From positions 1 through 64,000 of the forward strand of contig CAOKHZ010000022.1 in NCBI GenBank assembly GCA_948468385.1: a stretch of 64,000 bases of DNA. The letters run 5' to 3'. The position numbers were made by a program, and so were the translations under genes. Origin of the DNA: an uncultured Faecalicatena sp. (lineage in GTDB: Bacteria; Bacillota; Clostridia; Lachnospirales; Lachnospiraceae). Below, piece after piece: positions 53,251 through 62,336 of this stretch. Within the stretch, counting starts at the first letter, position 1; each line of letters opens with the position of its first letter. The notes under the pieces are model-generated. The model had not been told where the DNA came from. It saw nothing but the letters and a program-made list of their open reading frames with translations, and searched no databases.

Positions 53251-54033
53251 CTACCCCAACGCCACATCCATCGCCAGCATGACCGTGAAGCCAAGTGCAA
53301 AAGACAACGTCCCCAAGTTGGAGTGACATCCCACGGACATCTCGGGAATCAGCCCTTCCACTACCACGTACATCATCGCCCCCGCCGCAAAGCCGAGCAA
53401 ATAAGGCAGTGCCGGAACAACGAGACCCGCCGCCAGGATGGCCAATAAGGCGGCTATCGGCTCCACGATGCCAGAAAGCATGCCACGCAGAAACGCGGAA
53501 GATTTCTTCATCCCCGCCGCTCTCAACGGCATGGAAATAATCGCCCCCTCGGGAAGATTCTGGAGCGCGATTCCGATGGAAAGCACCAGCGCTCCCGTCA
53601 GGGTAACCGTGCCATTTCCGGTCAATCCGCCGGCGAACACCACGCCCACCGCCATCCCCTCCGGTACATTGTGCAGCGCCACGGCAAGCATCAGCATGGT
53701 GGTTCTTTTTAAAGGCACCCTTGGTCCTTCTGGTTCGTCACAATTCTGATGCAGATGAGGAATCACTCGATCCAAAAACAACAAGAACAAAATGCCGAGC
53801 CAAAATCCTGCCGCCACGGGCACGAACGCCCACCGCCCCCAGTCCGCCGACTGCTCTATCGCCGGTATCAAAAGGCTCCAGATGGAAGCCGCCACCATGA
53901 CTCCCGCGGCTAATCCCGTCAACACCCTTTGCAAAGACATATTAAAAGTTTCTTTCATAAATATTACGCAGGTGGCTCCCAGAGCCGTGCCAAGAAAGGG
54001 AATCAAAATAACCCGTATCGCCTCGCCTACCAT
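53251..54033 (-). CDS. ZIP family divalent metal transporter
   Basis: 261 residues from 54033 (GGGAGGTGG upstream). Eight helices in the ZIP plan: the metal-binding helices carry ALHNVPEGMAVGV and ALQNLPEGAIIS, and a histidine-containing loop (HLHQNCDEPEGP) precedes them. It imports zinc, iron or manganese. Located just upstream of agrB in one operon. A zinc importer next to AgrB is probably coincidental. Confidence 0.9.
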   Translation of the reverse strand: MVGEAIRVILIPFLGTALGATCVIFMKETFNMSLQRVLTGLAAGVMVAASIWSLLIPAIEQSADWGRWAFVPVAAGFWLGILFLLFLDRVIPHLHQNCDEPEGPRVPLKRTTMLMLAVALHNVPEGMAVGVVFAGGLTGNGTVTLTGALVLSIGIALQNLPEGAIISMPLRAAGMKKSSAFLRGMLSGIVEPIAALLAILAAGLVVPALPYLLGFAAGAMMYVVVEGLIPEMSVGCHSNLGTLSFALGFTVMLAMDVALG

Positions 54034-54083
54034 GTTCCACCTCCCATACAAAACAGTCTCCACATATCGGCAACCATTAGCAT

Positions 54084-54127
54084 CGGGGTACAGATGGGTT
54101 AAAGCGTGTTGCCATCTGCACCCCGAC
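54084..54127. repeat. dispersed palindromic element, copy C (inverted)
   Basis: Stem CGGGGTACAGATGG/CCATCTGCACCCCG. On the minus strand it reads GTCGG(G)GTGCAGATGG-CAACACGC, the same text as copies A and B. Confidence 0.75.
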
Positions 54128-54217
54128 GTTAACTTCATTTTAAGTATGCCCCTGATTGCATGGAAATAAAACCAATATTACGACCCTAAACGCCCTCAAA
54201 GCAAGGAATACCCACGA

Positions 54218-54763
54218 CTAATCCAAAAATTTCTCTTCTGAAACTTTCTCACCGTCCTTCGTGTAAAAGGCGACGTCATCAATCCCATCCTCCGTTATGA
54301 TTATGAAGGATTCCTCCGGCTCCACGCGAAACACCATTTCCTCCCCACCTTTCGCGACCACCGCTTTGCTAATCCACTCCGGGTTTAACGACAAATAAAT
54401 CCGGTTCGAACGAGCCCCTCCGTCCGTTATAAGCATCAAGGAAGAATCGTCCGCCTCCAACAGCCCATCCGTCCCCCTTGTCCACCAATCAAAAAATGGA
54501 GCCTTTTCATAGTAGACGTAACGTGTACCCTGCCGTTCGTCCAAACGAGCCAAAAACACCATCAAGTTTTCTTCCCTCACCCACAAAACCTCCGTATAAT
54601 TTCCGGGAAATTCCTCATAAAAAGTCTCTTCCAAATCCACGCCCTTGTAGGGAAAACGACGTGTCTGTACATAATGCCGCACCAGAAAATAGCATGGATA
54701 AATACACAGCAGAATGAGAATGACCATAGCGATAACGATGATATTCTTATATTTTTTCTTCAT
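54218..54763 (-). CDS. membrane-anchored protein, paralog of 47581-48156
   Basis: 181 residues from 54763 (GAGAGGGATT upstream). N-terminal transmembrane helix (IIVIAMVILILLCIYPCYFL), then the same extracytoplasmic domain as its paralog: YKGVDLE, FYEEFPGNYTEVLWVREE, YYEKAPFFD and RSNRIYLSLN. Identity to the paralog is roughly half by eye. No known family. It lies on the far side of the agr-like locus, 6 kb from the paralog, with a shared upstream segment. Confidence 0.8.
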   Translation of the reverse strand: MKKKYKNIIVIAMVILILLCIYPCYFLVRHYVQTRRFPYKGVDLEETFYEEFPGNYTEVLWVREENLMVFLARLDERQGTRYVYYEKAPFFDWWTRGTDGLLEADDSSLMLITDGGARSNRIYLSLNPEWISKAVVAKGGEEMVFRVEPEESFIIITEDGIDDVAFYTKDGEKVSEEKFLD

Positions 54764-54837
54764 AATCCCTCTCTTTCATCATGATTTTCTTTGCGAGCCC
54801 CGCACCAAAGCCAAGTACAAGACATTCTTCTATTTTC

Positions 54838-54935
54838 CAAATATTTCCATATGATAATACCACGATACTTGCCTTTTTTCCAATATTTTGGCATAAAACG
54901 TCATTTTTAAGTACCAACCGGGAATCTTCCACAAA
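54838..54935 (-). promoter_or_regulatory. upstream segment shared by the two paralog genes
   Basis: The stretch AATACCAC...TTTTGG...TAAAACGTCATTTTTAAGTA resembles 48333-48420 upstream of the other paralog (TAAAACGCCATTTTTGAGTA). The similarity is outside the coding parts. In the 48.3-kb copy TTGACA lies on the minus strand near 48315-48320. Confidence 0.5.
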
Positions 54936-55114
54936 AAACACATGGCACAATCCGTTTGTAAAACAAGACCGCTATGATTTTACCGCCGGATGTAGTGCAA
55001 TACCCCGCGGCAGTCACCAGAATGTCCATGCAAGCACAAGGTGAATTGCCGCTTGCGGCAAGAAAGGGTGCCCCGGGGCATGGCCGCCTGGCTCGTCGCC
55101 CACGGGAATAAAAA
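54936..55114. other. gene-free interval with small hairpins
   Basis: No gene seen. TTGCCG-CTTG-CGGCAA (55046-55061) and a few GC-rich inverted stretches could be the end of the MFS transcript. Confidence 0.4.
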
Positions 55115-56359
55115 TTACTCTGAAATTCTTTTGAAAATGTTTCTTGCGCGAATGGCAATCATAAGCGATACAATACCCGAAAACAAAACGACGACGTATT
55201 CGTATCCTTTACAAATTTCAAACAAGACACCATATAATGCATTGCCCAATGGCTGTGTACACATGGAAACGGTAAGAATGACGGCAATCACTTTCCCGAC
55301 TAAATTTTGTGGAGTTTCTGCCTGGATAAAAGACATCATCTGCACGGTAAAGATTGTTGAAAATACCATGATGACAAAGCAGCATACAGTTATGACGATG
55401 TAATTTACCATTCCTGATGAAAACAAAACCAATGTGGCACTGATGGGAAACACGCATAGCGCGCAAGCGATTACCAGACTGCCTGATTTTTGAATATTCA
55501 GCTTGTTGGCAAAAATACCCGCGCCAATTCCCCCGGCCAACCCTCCGGCCGCCAACGCCCCTTCCGCAAAGCCATAAAGTCTGTTTGACTGTGAAGCGTC
55601 TAAATTTAATACCTCCGTTACCAAGTAGGGCAATGCGACAATAATCATTGCGGATAGGAACAAATTAATTCCACAGATTACAAGAAGGGTTTTTCCAATG
55701 GCAGGTTTTTCTTTTCGGATAAAGCGAACGCTCTCTGCAAAATCCGTCCTCGCCATCTTTAACATGCCGCCGTCCGAAACTTGTTTCTGAAATGGTATTT
55801 TAATGAATATTTCCATGACTGCTGACAAGGTAAAGCATGCCACGCAGACCCACAATATCGTCTCCAACCCATACGCACTATATAAAACGCCTCCGAGTAC
55901 AGGTCCTACTAAGGATGCAAAAGAGCTGATGGTATTTATAATAGAATTTGCCGCCATAAAATGATCCTGATTGACAAGCGCGGGGATGCTTGCCTGCACG
56001 GATGGCTGATATGCACCCGCAATTCCATACAAAAGCATCAAGGTAACCGTCAGAAGGAGAACGAGATTCGCACCATTCATGAGCATGGAAAAGGCCAGGA
56101 TGACTGCCGCCGTAAAGAAATCCAAGATTACCATGATATTTCTTTTATTTACCCTATCTGCAACAATACCTCCAATCGGAGACAATAGGATGGCCGGAAT
56201 AAAGGCACACGCCGTAACGGTTCCGTAAAGTGCCGATGAGCCCGTCAAATTTAACAAATACAGCGGTAACGCAAATCTAATTGTTGCATTACCGAACAAG
56301 GAAATAACCTGACCGATGATGACCAGCGTAAAATCCTTTGAAAATAATTTTTGATTCAT
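55115..56359 (-). CDS. MFS efflux transporter
   Basis: 414 residues with 12 helices. The loop after helix 2 (IGGIVADRVNKRNIMVI) is the MFS signature, and the N-terminal LFSKDFTLVIIGQVISLFGNA opening resembles macrolide or enterobactin exporters of the MFS_3 type. It lies 64 bases downstream of the TetR gene, with an operator-like palindrome in that gap, so drug- or metabolite-induced expression is likely. Substrate unknown. Confidence 0.87.
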   Translation of the reverse strand: MNQKLFSKDFTLVIIGQVISLFGNATIRFALPLYLLNLTGSSALYGTVTACAFIPAILLSPIGGIVADRVNKRNIMVILDFFTAAVILAFSMLMNGANLVLLLTVTLMLLYGIAGAYQPSVQASIPALVNQDHFMAANSIINTISSFASLVGPVLGGVLYSAYGLETILWVCVACFTLSAVMEIFIKIPFQKQVSDGGMLKMARTDFAESVRFIRKEKPAIGKTLLVICGINLFLSAMIIVALPYLVTEVLNLDASQSNRLYGFAEGALAAGGLAGGIGAGIFANKLNIQKSGSLVIACALCVFPISATLVLFSSGMVNYIVITVCCFVIMVFSTIFTVQMMSFIQAETPQNLVGKVIAVILTVSMCTQPLGNALYGVLFEICKGYEYVVVLFSGIVSLMIAIRARNIFKRISE

Positions 56360-56377
56360 ACTCTAAACCTCCATATA

Positions 56378-56394
56378 ATACCGCATGTCGGTAT
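56378..56394 (-). promoter_or_regulatory. TetR operator candidate before MFS gene
   Basis: ATACCG-CATGT-CGGTAT, a perfect palindrome with a 5-base spacer, 18 bases upstream of the MFS start. The half-site ATACCG recurs in the promoter region of the TetR gene (57133-57138). Confidence 0.6.
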
Positions 56395-56423
56395 GTATTA
56401 AACTAAAAATATATCTGCCCATT

Positions 56424-57086
56424 TTACGAGGCAGATTTGTTTTTTTGATAGATAGATGCCAGTTCCTGCAATCTTTCTAACATTTCGCCATCTACAACGT
56501 CCAGTCCAAAGCCTTGCATCATCTGGTCAAATACCATAAACTTACGGTAGGATTCTTCCTCGGAGCTGTCAAATATCATAGGATTCATCCAGACATTTGC
56601 CGCAAGTAAAATCAGTTCAGCCAACTGCTCTGGATAATCCGTCTCAATGGTGCCGTCTGAAATACCCTGCTCAATAATCGGCAAAATATAGTTTGGCGCC
56701 GCGTTATCTATGGTATCGTGCAAAAGGCTGAAAAGAAGCTTCGGGTTATTATGAAAGTCCGGAGCCACTGTAAAAATGTCGTTCTGTACCGGCCGGCTGA
56801 TGGATTCCCTGAAAATTGTTTTCAGCTTTTCTTTGCCGCTAAGATCCGAACGATCGCGAATGACCGCAAGCATCTGATTCGATTCGGCCGTCATCCTGTC
56901 CGTAACGGCGACTAAAATTTCTTCCTTCGACTTAAAATGATGATAAATGGCACCTTTACTAAGACCACCTAAATTATCGATAATGTCCTGAATGGAAGTA
57001 TGCTCATATCCCTTTTCCATAAACAAGCGAAATGCGACGTCCAATATTAAATGAACCGTTTCTTCCGGATGCCTATTTCTTGCCAT
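56424..57086 (-). CDS. TetR/AcrR family regulator
   Basis: 220 residues from 57086 (AAGGAGGTG upstream). The TetR helix-turn-helix is at about 27-50 (TSIQDIIDNLGGLSKGAIYHHF). A longer helical C-terminal domain follows. It precedes the MFS exporter on the same strand and probably represses both; palindromic ATACCG/CGGTAT sites lie before each gene. Confidence 0.9.
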   Translation of the reverse strand: MARNRHPEETVHLILDVAFRLFMEKGYEHTSIQDIIDNLGGLSKGAIYHHFKSKEEILVAVTDRMTAESNQMLAVIRDRSDLSGKEKLKTIFRESISRPVQNDIFTVAPDFHNNPKLLFSLLHDTIDNAAPNYILPIIEQGISDGTIETDYPEQLAELILLAANVWMNPMIFDSSEEESYRKFMVFDQMMQGFGLDVVDGEMLERLQELASIYQKNKSAS

Positions 57087-57124
57087 TGTTTTCACCTCCT
57101 TAACATACCATGAGCATGTATTCT

Positions 57125-57154
57125 ACAATATCATACCGACGGTCTGTTTGTCAA
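57125..57154 (-). promoter_or_regulatory. TetR gene promoter with operator half-sites
   Basis: TTGACA (minus strand, 57154-57149), an 18-base spacer, then TATTGT. The spacer contains ATACCGACGGTCT, which resembles the downstream operator. Confidence 0.5.
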
Positions 57155-57376
57155 GCCTTATTTCACCGTGATTCATGATTCATTGTAACAAACGTTATTG
57201 TTCAGCCCGCGTTGATTCCGTTTATCCATCCAAAAGTCATTTTTCTCATGCCTCCTGATCCTTTTTCTCTCATTCCAGCCATATTACTTAGTTGCTAACT
57301 CAAAAATGCCACCGTCAAAGTAAATATCGACGCCAAGGCACACCTCATGGATTCCCATGGAAACTGCCACCCATCC

Positions 57377-57410
57377 GTTCAATGGACACGGCGCTCTGCC
57401 GTACAACCCT
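57377..57410. repeat. intergenic element, second family copy
   Basis: GGACACGGCGCTCTGCCGTAC and following AACCCT resemble 34553-34578 in order and content. The interval 57155-57452 contains no other feature I can support. Confidence 0.45.
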
Positions 57411-57452
57411 TAAAGTATTTTTCATAGGATACCATTCCCTCCTTTAATATGA

Positions 57453-57665
57453 CTATATCTATGGTATTTCTATTCACCGCTCATTCTTGTTGCCGTCCTC
57501 ATTTACGGAAAAGGCTTAAAAGAGCGAAATGTGCAGATTGGAAATGATGATGTCATACATGCTTTGGAAAGATATAAAGGCGACTTTCAGAATGAACTCC
57601 GAGCCTGCAACCGCTTTCAAATATTGATAATTTTTTTCAAAACTGTCCTCCCTTTCCTTTTGTAA
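57453..57665 (+). pseudogene. coding-like fragment without start
   Basis: A 70-codon open stretch reads a transmembrane segment (LWYFYSPLILVAVLIY) followed by GKGLKERNVQIGND and DDVIHALERYKGDF, which looks like real protein. No ATG in frame and a stop just upstream; probably the remnant of a membrane protein gene. Family not recognised. Confidence 0.35.
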
Positions 57666-57692
57666 AAATTTAGTTCACTGCTTGATTCAATC

Positions 57693-57980
57693 CTACGACC
57701 TATTTTTTATAACTAAAGTTTCCCCCTCAACAATCTGTTCTATTTGCCTTGAGTAATTTAAATTATAACCATTTACTCCCACATACTCCTCATATGAATC
57801 TAATATTATATTTATAAGTGCTCTTTTTTCCTCAAAATTCAAAATAGTTTCTCGATAATATTGTAAAAATGTTTCAATTCTTCTGAAATCTGAAACTTTC
57901 CACACCCAGTCTTGTGTATAAGCTTCTCCTGGACTTAAATCTAAATCCCGTATTAATTTTTCACAAGGTTTTATAATCAT
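57693..57980 (-). CDS. small protein of unknown function
   Basis: 95 residues from the ATG at 57980 (GGTAAGG upstream), acidic and aromatic, no membrane segment, no motif. Located at the edge of the decayed Rhs island, where small immunity genes are common; a guess only. Confidence 0.5.
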   Translation of the reverse strand: MIIKPCEKLIRDLDLSPGEAYTQDWVWKVSDFRRIETFLQYYRETILNFEEKRALINIILDSYEEYVGVNGYNLNYSRQIEQIVEGETLVIKNRS

Positions 57981-58061
57981 CAAACCTTACCTTTTTTCAA
58001 ATTTTCTTGACAACTCAAAACAATATAGCCATAACAAACAACGCACCTCTACTTCACAAAT

Positions 58062-58535
58062 CTACATTACCACCTCGTCCATGATTTTCACTACCTTCTC
58101 ATCCTCCACCACGATTTTTATGAACCTTCCCGCCAAAATCGCATGCTGATCCTTCAAATCCACCTGACTCACGACCTTGTTCCCATCCGGCCTAAGATAC
58201 TGCACCGTGAGCGGATACGCCACAACCACTTGTGCTACGCCTTCGTACACCGCATCGTATTTTTTATTTTTCACATTTCTCAAAGCACATAACCAGAGAA
58301 ATATATACGCTCCCACCCCCATCATGAGTGCTCCCCCATAAAACACTCCGGCAAGTATCATCTTCGACCTATCAACAGCCAATATCATCATCCCAATCAT
58401 ATTCGCTCCGGCTATCAAACCAAACCCCAATGTCGCCAATCCATTCTTTTTCCAAACTTCCTGGACTTTGCGTTTCCGATATTCTTCACTATCCAGTTTG
58501 CATAACGGTTTTAATTCCATTCTCCCAAACTCCAT
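58062..58535 (-). CDS. membrane protein X, copy 2 (paralog of 59250-59717)
   Basis: 157 residues. N-terminal LCKLDSEEYRKRKVQEVWKKNG is followed by two hydrophobic helices and a soluble domain with VYEGVAQVVVAYPLTVQYL and FIKIVVEDEKVVKIMDE. The paralog at 59250 has the same plan with about half of the residues shared. No known family. It follows a decayed copy of gene Y (58562-59180), mirroring the intact Y-X pair upstream, so the pair was duplicated. It may be an immunity or accessory protein in the Rhs island. Confidence 0.75.
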   Translation of the reverse strand: MEFGRMELKPLCKLDSEEYRKRKVQEVWKKNGLATLGFGLIAGANMIGMMILAVDRSKMILAGVFYGGALMMGVGAYIFLWLCALRNVKNKKYDAVYEGVAQVVVAYPLTVQYLRPDGNKVVSQVDLKDQHAILAGRFIKIVVEDEKVVKIMDEVVM

Positions 58536-58561
58536 GTTCCTCGACTCTCCTTTTCATCTTT

Positions 58562-59180
58562 CTACTGTGGAAATATTGTTTCGAACAATTTTTTCCATTC
58601 CGCTTCATCCATCTCACATTCATCACCGGACACCGTCACGACCACCTCAATCATCCGCTTGTCCCCATATGTATTCCCTTCAATACTCCTTTTGATGCTT
58701 TCTTCCACGATATCCACATACATCCGTGCTCCAATACCCCCATCCCGCAAGGCCTATCACCATCGCAATCATTGCATACGAACCACCCATCATACAAAAA
58801 AGTGCTATCGCCGCAATATTCTTGTCCCTGACCCTCTCAAACTTGCGTTTCCGATAATCCTCTCCGTACACTCTATGTAAAGGCGACAACTTTTTATCAG
58901 ACATCGGATAAACCCCCGTGTCCGTTTTCATGTCAAACTTTTTGTCTAACTCCATATTTATCGCCATGTCCGGCCTTCTGTTCACCCCCAAATCAGGTGT
59001 CGAACTTGATTTCACATTCGGCACGATGTCCGATTTTATGCTTTGCATCACCTCCGACTTCAGTTTTTCCGGCCAAATCCTTGTCTGCATAAGTTCCTTT
59101 TCCGTGAAATAAAGGAAAAAGAAATATCCCAGATTATATTGAATTTCTGAGACTACTCTTATAATCTCCCATTCCAGCTG
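58562..59180 (-). pseudogene. chimeric remnant of gene Y fused to X-like sequence
   Basis: The upstream part (to about 59180) reads SEIQYNLGYFFFLYFTEKEL, matching AEIAYFVCNAGYFLFIFFTEKE of the intact gene Y. Then comes LHRVYGEDYRKRKFERVRDK plus a hydrophobic helix, matching the N-terminus of gene X. The last part, in another frame, is MYVDIVEESIKRSIEGNTYG and ends WKKLFETIFPQ, matching the C-terminus of Y. A deletion or recombination between the two tandem genes is the simple explanation. No intact frame. Confidence 0.75.
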
Positions 59181-59249
59181 TCACTTTTCTATATTTTTAC
59201 ATCACAGATTTTTTCATCCGCATCTTTTCTCCATGGCTACCTTACTGTT

Positions 59250-59717
59250 TTATTCTATCACTTTTACAATCTCATCATCTTCCGTTACTATTTTTACAAA
59301 CGTTCCTACCGAAAGAATTCTTTGTCCCTGCAAATCCACTTGTTTCATAATCACATTTCCATCCACATCAAAATATTGCACAGTCAACGGATATGCAACA
59401 ATCACTTGCGCCATTCCCTTATAAACAGCATCCAATTTTTTACTTTTTACATTTTTTTCCGCATTTATCCACAGAAATATATATGTTCCAACTCCTATGA
59501 TGAACATAACCCCATAAAACATTCTGGCAAGTAATCTTGCCGACTCATTTACCGCTACTATCAAAGTCACTTTTGCAATCACACTAACGAACAAAACAAC
59601 CCCCAATGTAGCCAATCCGTTTCTTCTTCTAACTTCTCTGATTTTCCATCGTCGATATGTTTCACCATCTACTTTACATAATGATTTTAATCCAGTTTCT
59701 GCAAACGTCACACCCAT
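59250..59717 (-). CDS. membrane protein X, copy 1
   Basis: 155 residues, with the LCKVDGETYRRWKIREVRRRNG opening, two helices and a C-terminal domain ending FVKIVTEDDEIVKVIE. Paralog of the protein at 58062. It follows gene Y by 20 bases and is probably co-transcribed. No family recognised; the helices and conserved acidic end suggest a membrane protein with a cytoplasmic domain. Confidence 0.75.
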   Translation of the reverse strand: MGVTFAETGLKSLCKVDGETYRRWKIREVRRRNGLATLGVVLFVSVIAKVTLIVAVNESARLLARMFYGVMFIIGVGTYIFLWINAEKNVKSKKLDAVYKGMAQVIVAYPLTVQYFDVDGNVIMKQVDLQGQRILSVGTFVKIVTEDDEIVKVIE

Positions 59718-59737
59718 TGCTTCTTTTCCTCATTCTT

Positions 59738-60994
59738 TCACTGCGGAAGTATCGCTTCAAATATCCTTTTCCATTCAGATGCGTCTATTTGATATTTTTT
59801 ATCTGAAACGATTATAATCGTTTCTATAATTTGTTCCTCACCATAGGTATTCTCGTCAATACTCCTTTGAATGCTTTCTTCCACAATATCCTTATACATC
59901 TGCGCTGTTCCTTCTGAAAGTTCTAAATCCGTCTTTTCATCACATACCTCTTCAAAATTATTTTGCAATGTCTGAAATATGTTTGCAGATGTTAAACTTA
60001 TCTTCACATTATACTTCTCATAATCTTTTGTAGTAGCTTCAATAACATCATAGTACGCCAAGCGTTTTATTCGTGTCGCTTTTTCTGCTAAAATCGGCTC
60101 TATTGTTTCTAAAACACTCTCATCCACATCTGGGAAACGCCCGTGCAAAAGTCTACTTATTTTTTCTGACATACAGTTCAAAATAGATTCTTCCATGTCT
60201 TTGCCTTGGATTATAGAATTCAAGTCAATTTCTTCATGTACAACTGGTTCTTGCGTATATTTTCCTGCCCTATAGTTTTCTGACAAATACCATACCCAAG
60301 AAATCACTACTGTTCCTGCGATAAGCATAATTATCATAACACGATGAACCGTTTTTCTATCATGATTTTGTCTTTTTTGTAATCCATTAAAAGCTTGAGT
60401 CCCCGTACCAAAAAAATTCTCCTTTTCTTCTTTGTACATCGCTTGAACCGATAATGGCTGGCTCTCTTTTTCAGCCACTGCATCCATCGCTATCGCCTCC
60501 GCTCGCCATGTCGTACTCATGGTTTCCTTCTCCGTGAAGAAAATAAACAAAAAATATCCTGCATTGCACACAAAGTAGGCAATCTCCGCCCTGACGAGCC
60601 AATCATAGGCAGTTGACCAATCTTGTAGTGCAAGGACAAACAAAATAGAATATAAAGCCAATCCCGCCATCCAAGGCAGTAAGAAATATCCGCAACGTGA
60701 ATGCTCCACTTTGCGATTTTCCTTTTTAAACCGCAAAAGATGTACGCCAATATTTATTGCGATATACACATAACATGCAGAAATACATCTATCATCTGGA
60801 AAATTCGTCAACAACTCCGGCACAAATTTCATCATTAAAATATGAAATCCAATAAAAAAGAGTATCTCTATTGCAAAAATCATATTTACATCTACCATCC
60901 TTTTGGGATGAAGAGTATCATTACGGATACTTTCGGCAATATGTATCGAACCAAATGTTACTAATAATAAAATAAAAATTGTATAAAGAAACAT
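59738..60994 (-). CDS. large membrane protein Y of unknown function, next to an Rhs tip
   Basis: 418 residues. Five or so hydrophobic helices in the first 155 residues, then a hydrophilic stretch, another helix at about 220-240 (VMIIMLIAGTVVISWVWYL) and a C-terminal domain ending MYKDIVEESIQRSIDENTYG and EWKRIFEAILPQ. Its ribosome site AGAGG overlaps the stop of the Rhs fragment upstream, 2 bases between genes, so it sits exactly where immunity genes of Rhs toxins are found. Whether it neutralises that tip is unknown; the size is unusual for immunity. Confidence 0.75.
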   Translation of the reverse strand: MFLYTIFILLLVTFGSIHIAESIRNDTLHPKRMVDVNMIFAIEILFFIGFHILMMKFVPELLTNFPDDRCISACYVYIAINIGVHLLRFKKENRKVEHSRCGYFLLPWMAGLALYSILFVLALQDWSTAYDWLVRAEIAYFVCNAGYFLFIFFTEKETMSTTWRAEAIAMDAVAEKESQPLSVQAMYKEEKENFFGTGTQAFNGLQKRQNHDRKTVHRVMIIMLIAGTVVISWVWYLSENYRAGKYTQEPVVHEEIDLNSIIQGKDMEESILNCMSEKISRLLHGRFPDVDESVLETIEPILAEKATRIKRLAYYDVIEATTKDYEKYNVKISLTSANIFQTLQNNFEEVCDEKTDLELSEGTAQMYKDIVEESIQRSIDENTYGEEQIIETIIIVSDKKYQIDASEWKRIFEAILPQ

Positions 60995-60996
60995 TT

Positions 60997-61868
60997 CTAT
61001 TCCTCTCTTTCACTATATGTCAGCAAAATAGCAATACTATTTCGCTGACATATATAATATATTCTTCCATATCCCCATCGCATGAAGCTATGCTCTTCAT
61101 TAATAACGTGTTCATTTTCTATAGCTATTTTCTTAAGATTCTGTTCAGCAGTCCCGAATATCTCTCTATACATAGCACTATTTGATTTGCTCGACACAAG
61201 ATTACCCACCTCACCTAGATAATTAATCATCGTGCTACCTATCGCCTGGGAAATTTTAGTATTATGTTTTATTTTAGCACCTATAGTATTTATTCTGTTC
61301 AATGTTTTTGTAACAACCGTTCCAAAATAGTTCATCGCGTCCACCGTGCCCGATGTCAAGGTGCCATATGGATCGTAGCTGTAACTGTTCGTCAGCTTTC
61401 CGTCATCCGTCACGAGTCCGGTCACGCTGCCGCGCCCGTCATACATATAGTAACTCTTTTCGTCGTTTTTTTCAACACCGATTCGCTCGCCATTTCCGCT
61501 TTCCCCGTAGGTGTTGTCTATCTGGAACACGCGGTTGTTGTCGCCGTCATACATTGCCGCCATCAAGACCGTGCCGCCCTGACTCACGACCGCCAGACGG
61601 TTCTCCGTCGTGTATTCGTATTTCACCGGGTCGGCGTTGTTCGTGCAGTCCTGCTCCTGAACCAGATTGCCGTCGCCGTCATACTGATACGTCGTTCCCG
61701 GGTCGCCCCAGATGCGCGTGTGTCGTTGCCCACCTTGTCATACTCGTATTTGTGAACGACGGTCTTATTTCCGTCCGACTTCTCCGTGCAATCGTCATAC
61801 TACTCGTCCCAAATTAAATCTTCCCGCAAACCCGACTTCAGTTCTGCTGCAATCCCGCATTTTACTTG
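60997..61868 (-). pseudogene. Rhs repeat protein, broken C-terminal fragment 1
   Basis: YD-repeat text (YEYTTENRLAVV, MYDGDNNRVF, YYMYDGRGSVTGL, YSYDPYGTLTSG) identifies an Rhs core. Upstream, readable pieces such as AAELKSGLREDLIWDE continue to about 61868, but a TAG (61800-61802) and a two-base insertion near 61730 interrupt the frame. After YDPYGTLTSG the usual core end is missing and an unrelated tip of about 110 residues follows (TLNRINTIGAKIKHNTKISQ and so on). So this is a truncated, probably silent tip that could be recombined back into an intact Rhs gene. Confidence 0.8.
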
Positions 61869-62336
61869 TTAATCTGTCATTTTTTGATAGTTCTCTATCT
61901 TATCTAGTAAAAAATATTAACGTTTTACAATCATAGCACCTCAAAATAAAGCTTTGTCTTATCAAAAGGTCGCAGTTTCTTTGGAATTCTTCCTAATATT
62001 TTTTATATACCAATTTATATATTCCCAATTGCCTTTTTGCAAAAATTATTATATTATTTATATCTGAGTCATTAATTATTTTCATAAACAATACACTTTC
62101 ATTTTTAGTAAATCTTCAAAACTTGTAAAGTAAAGAAAGTGAGCTTTTCACTACCACTTAAAATATTACACATATCCTTCTATTTTTTTCAATCTATTCC
62201 GCATCACACCTTATGGGACAAATATCACATCTAAAATTTTCTAACTTTTACACAAACAACCGAATTCTTTACATGATTTTCCAAGTTTCCTCATGATTGA
62301 TTTTCTAAACATTCTTGCTCACGCTATAAGAATAGG
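61869..62336. other. AT-rich gene-poor interval in the Rhs island
   Basis: No gene supported. A 40-codon minus-strand stretch near 62000-62120 (including KNESVLFMKIINDSD) reads like protein but has no start or site and may be a decayed gene end. Confidence 0.4.

Noticed and set aside
61264-61817. Plus-strand open frames of about 150-160 codons across the Rhs fragment.
   Set aside because: Antisense shadows of YD-repeat coding sequence; the minus-strand frames carry the recognisable repeats.
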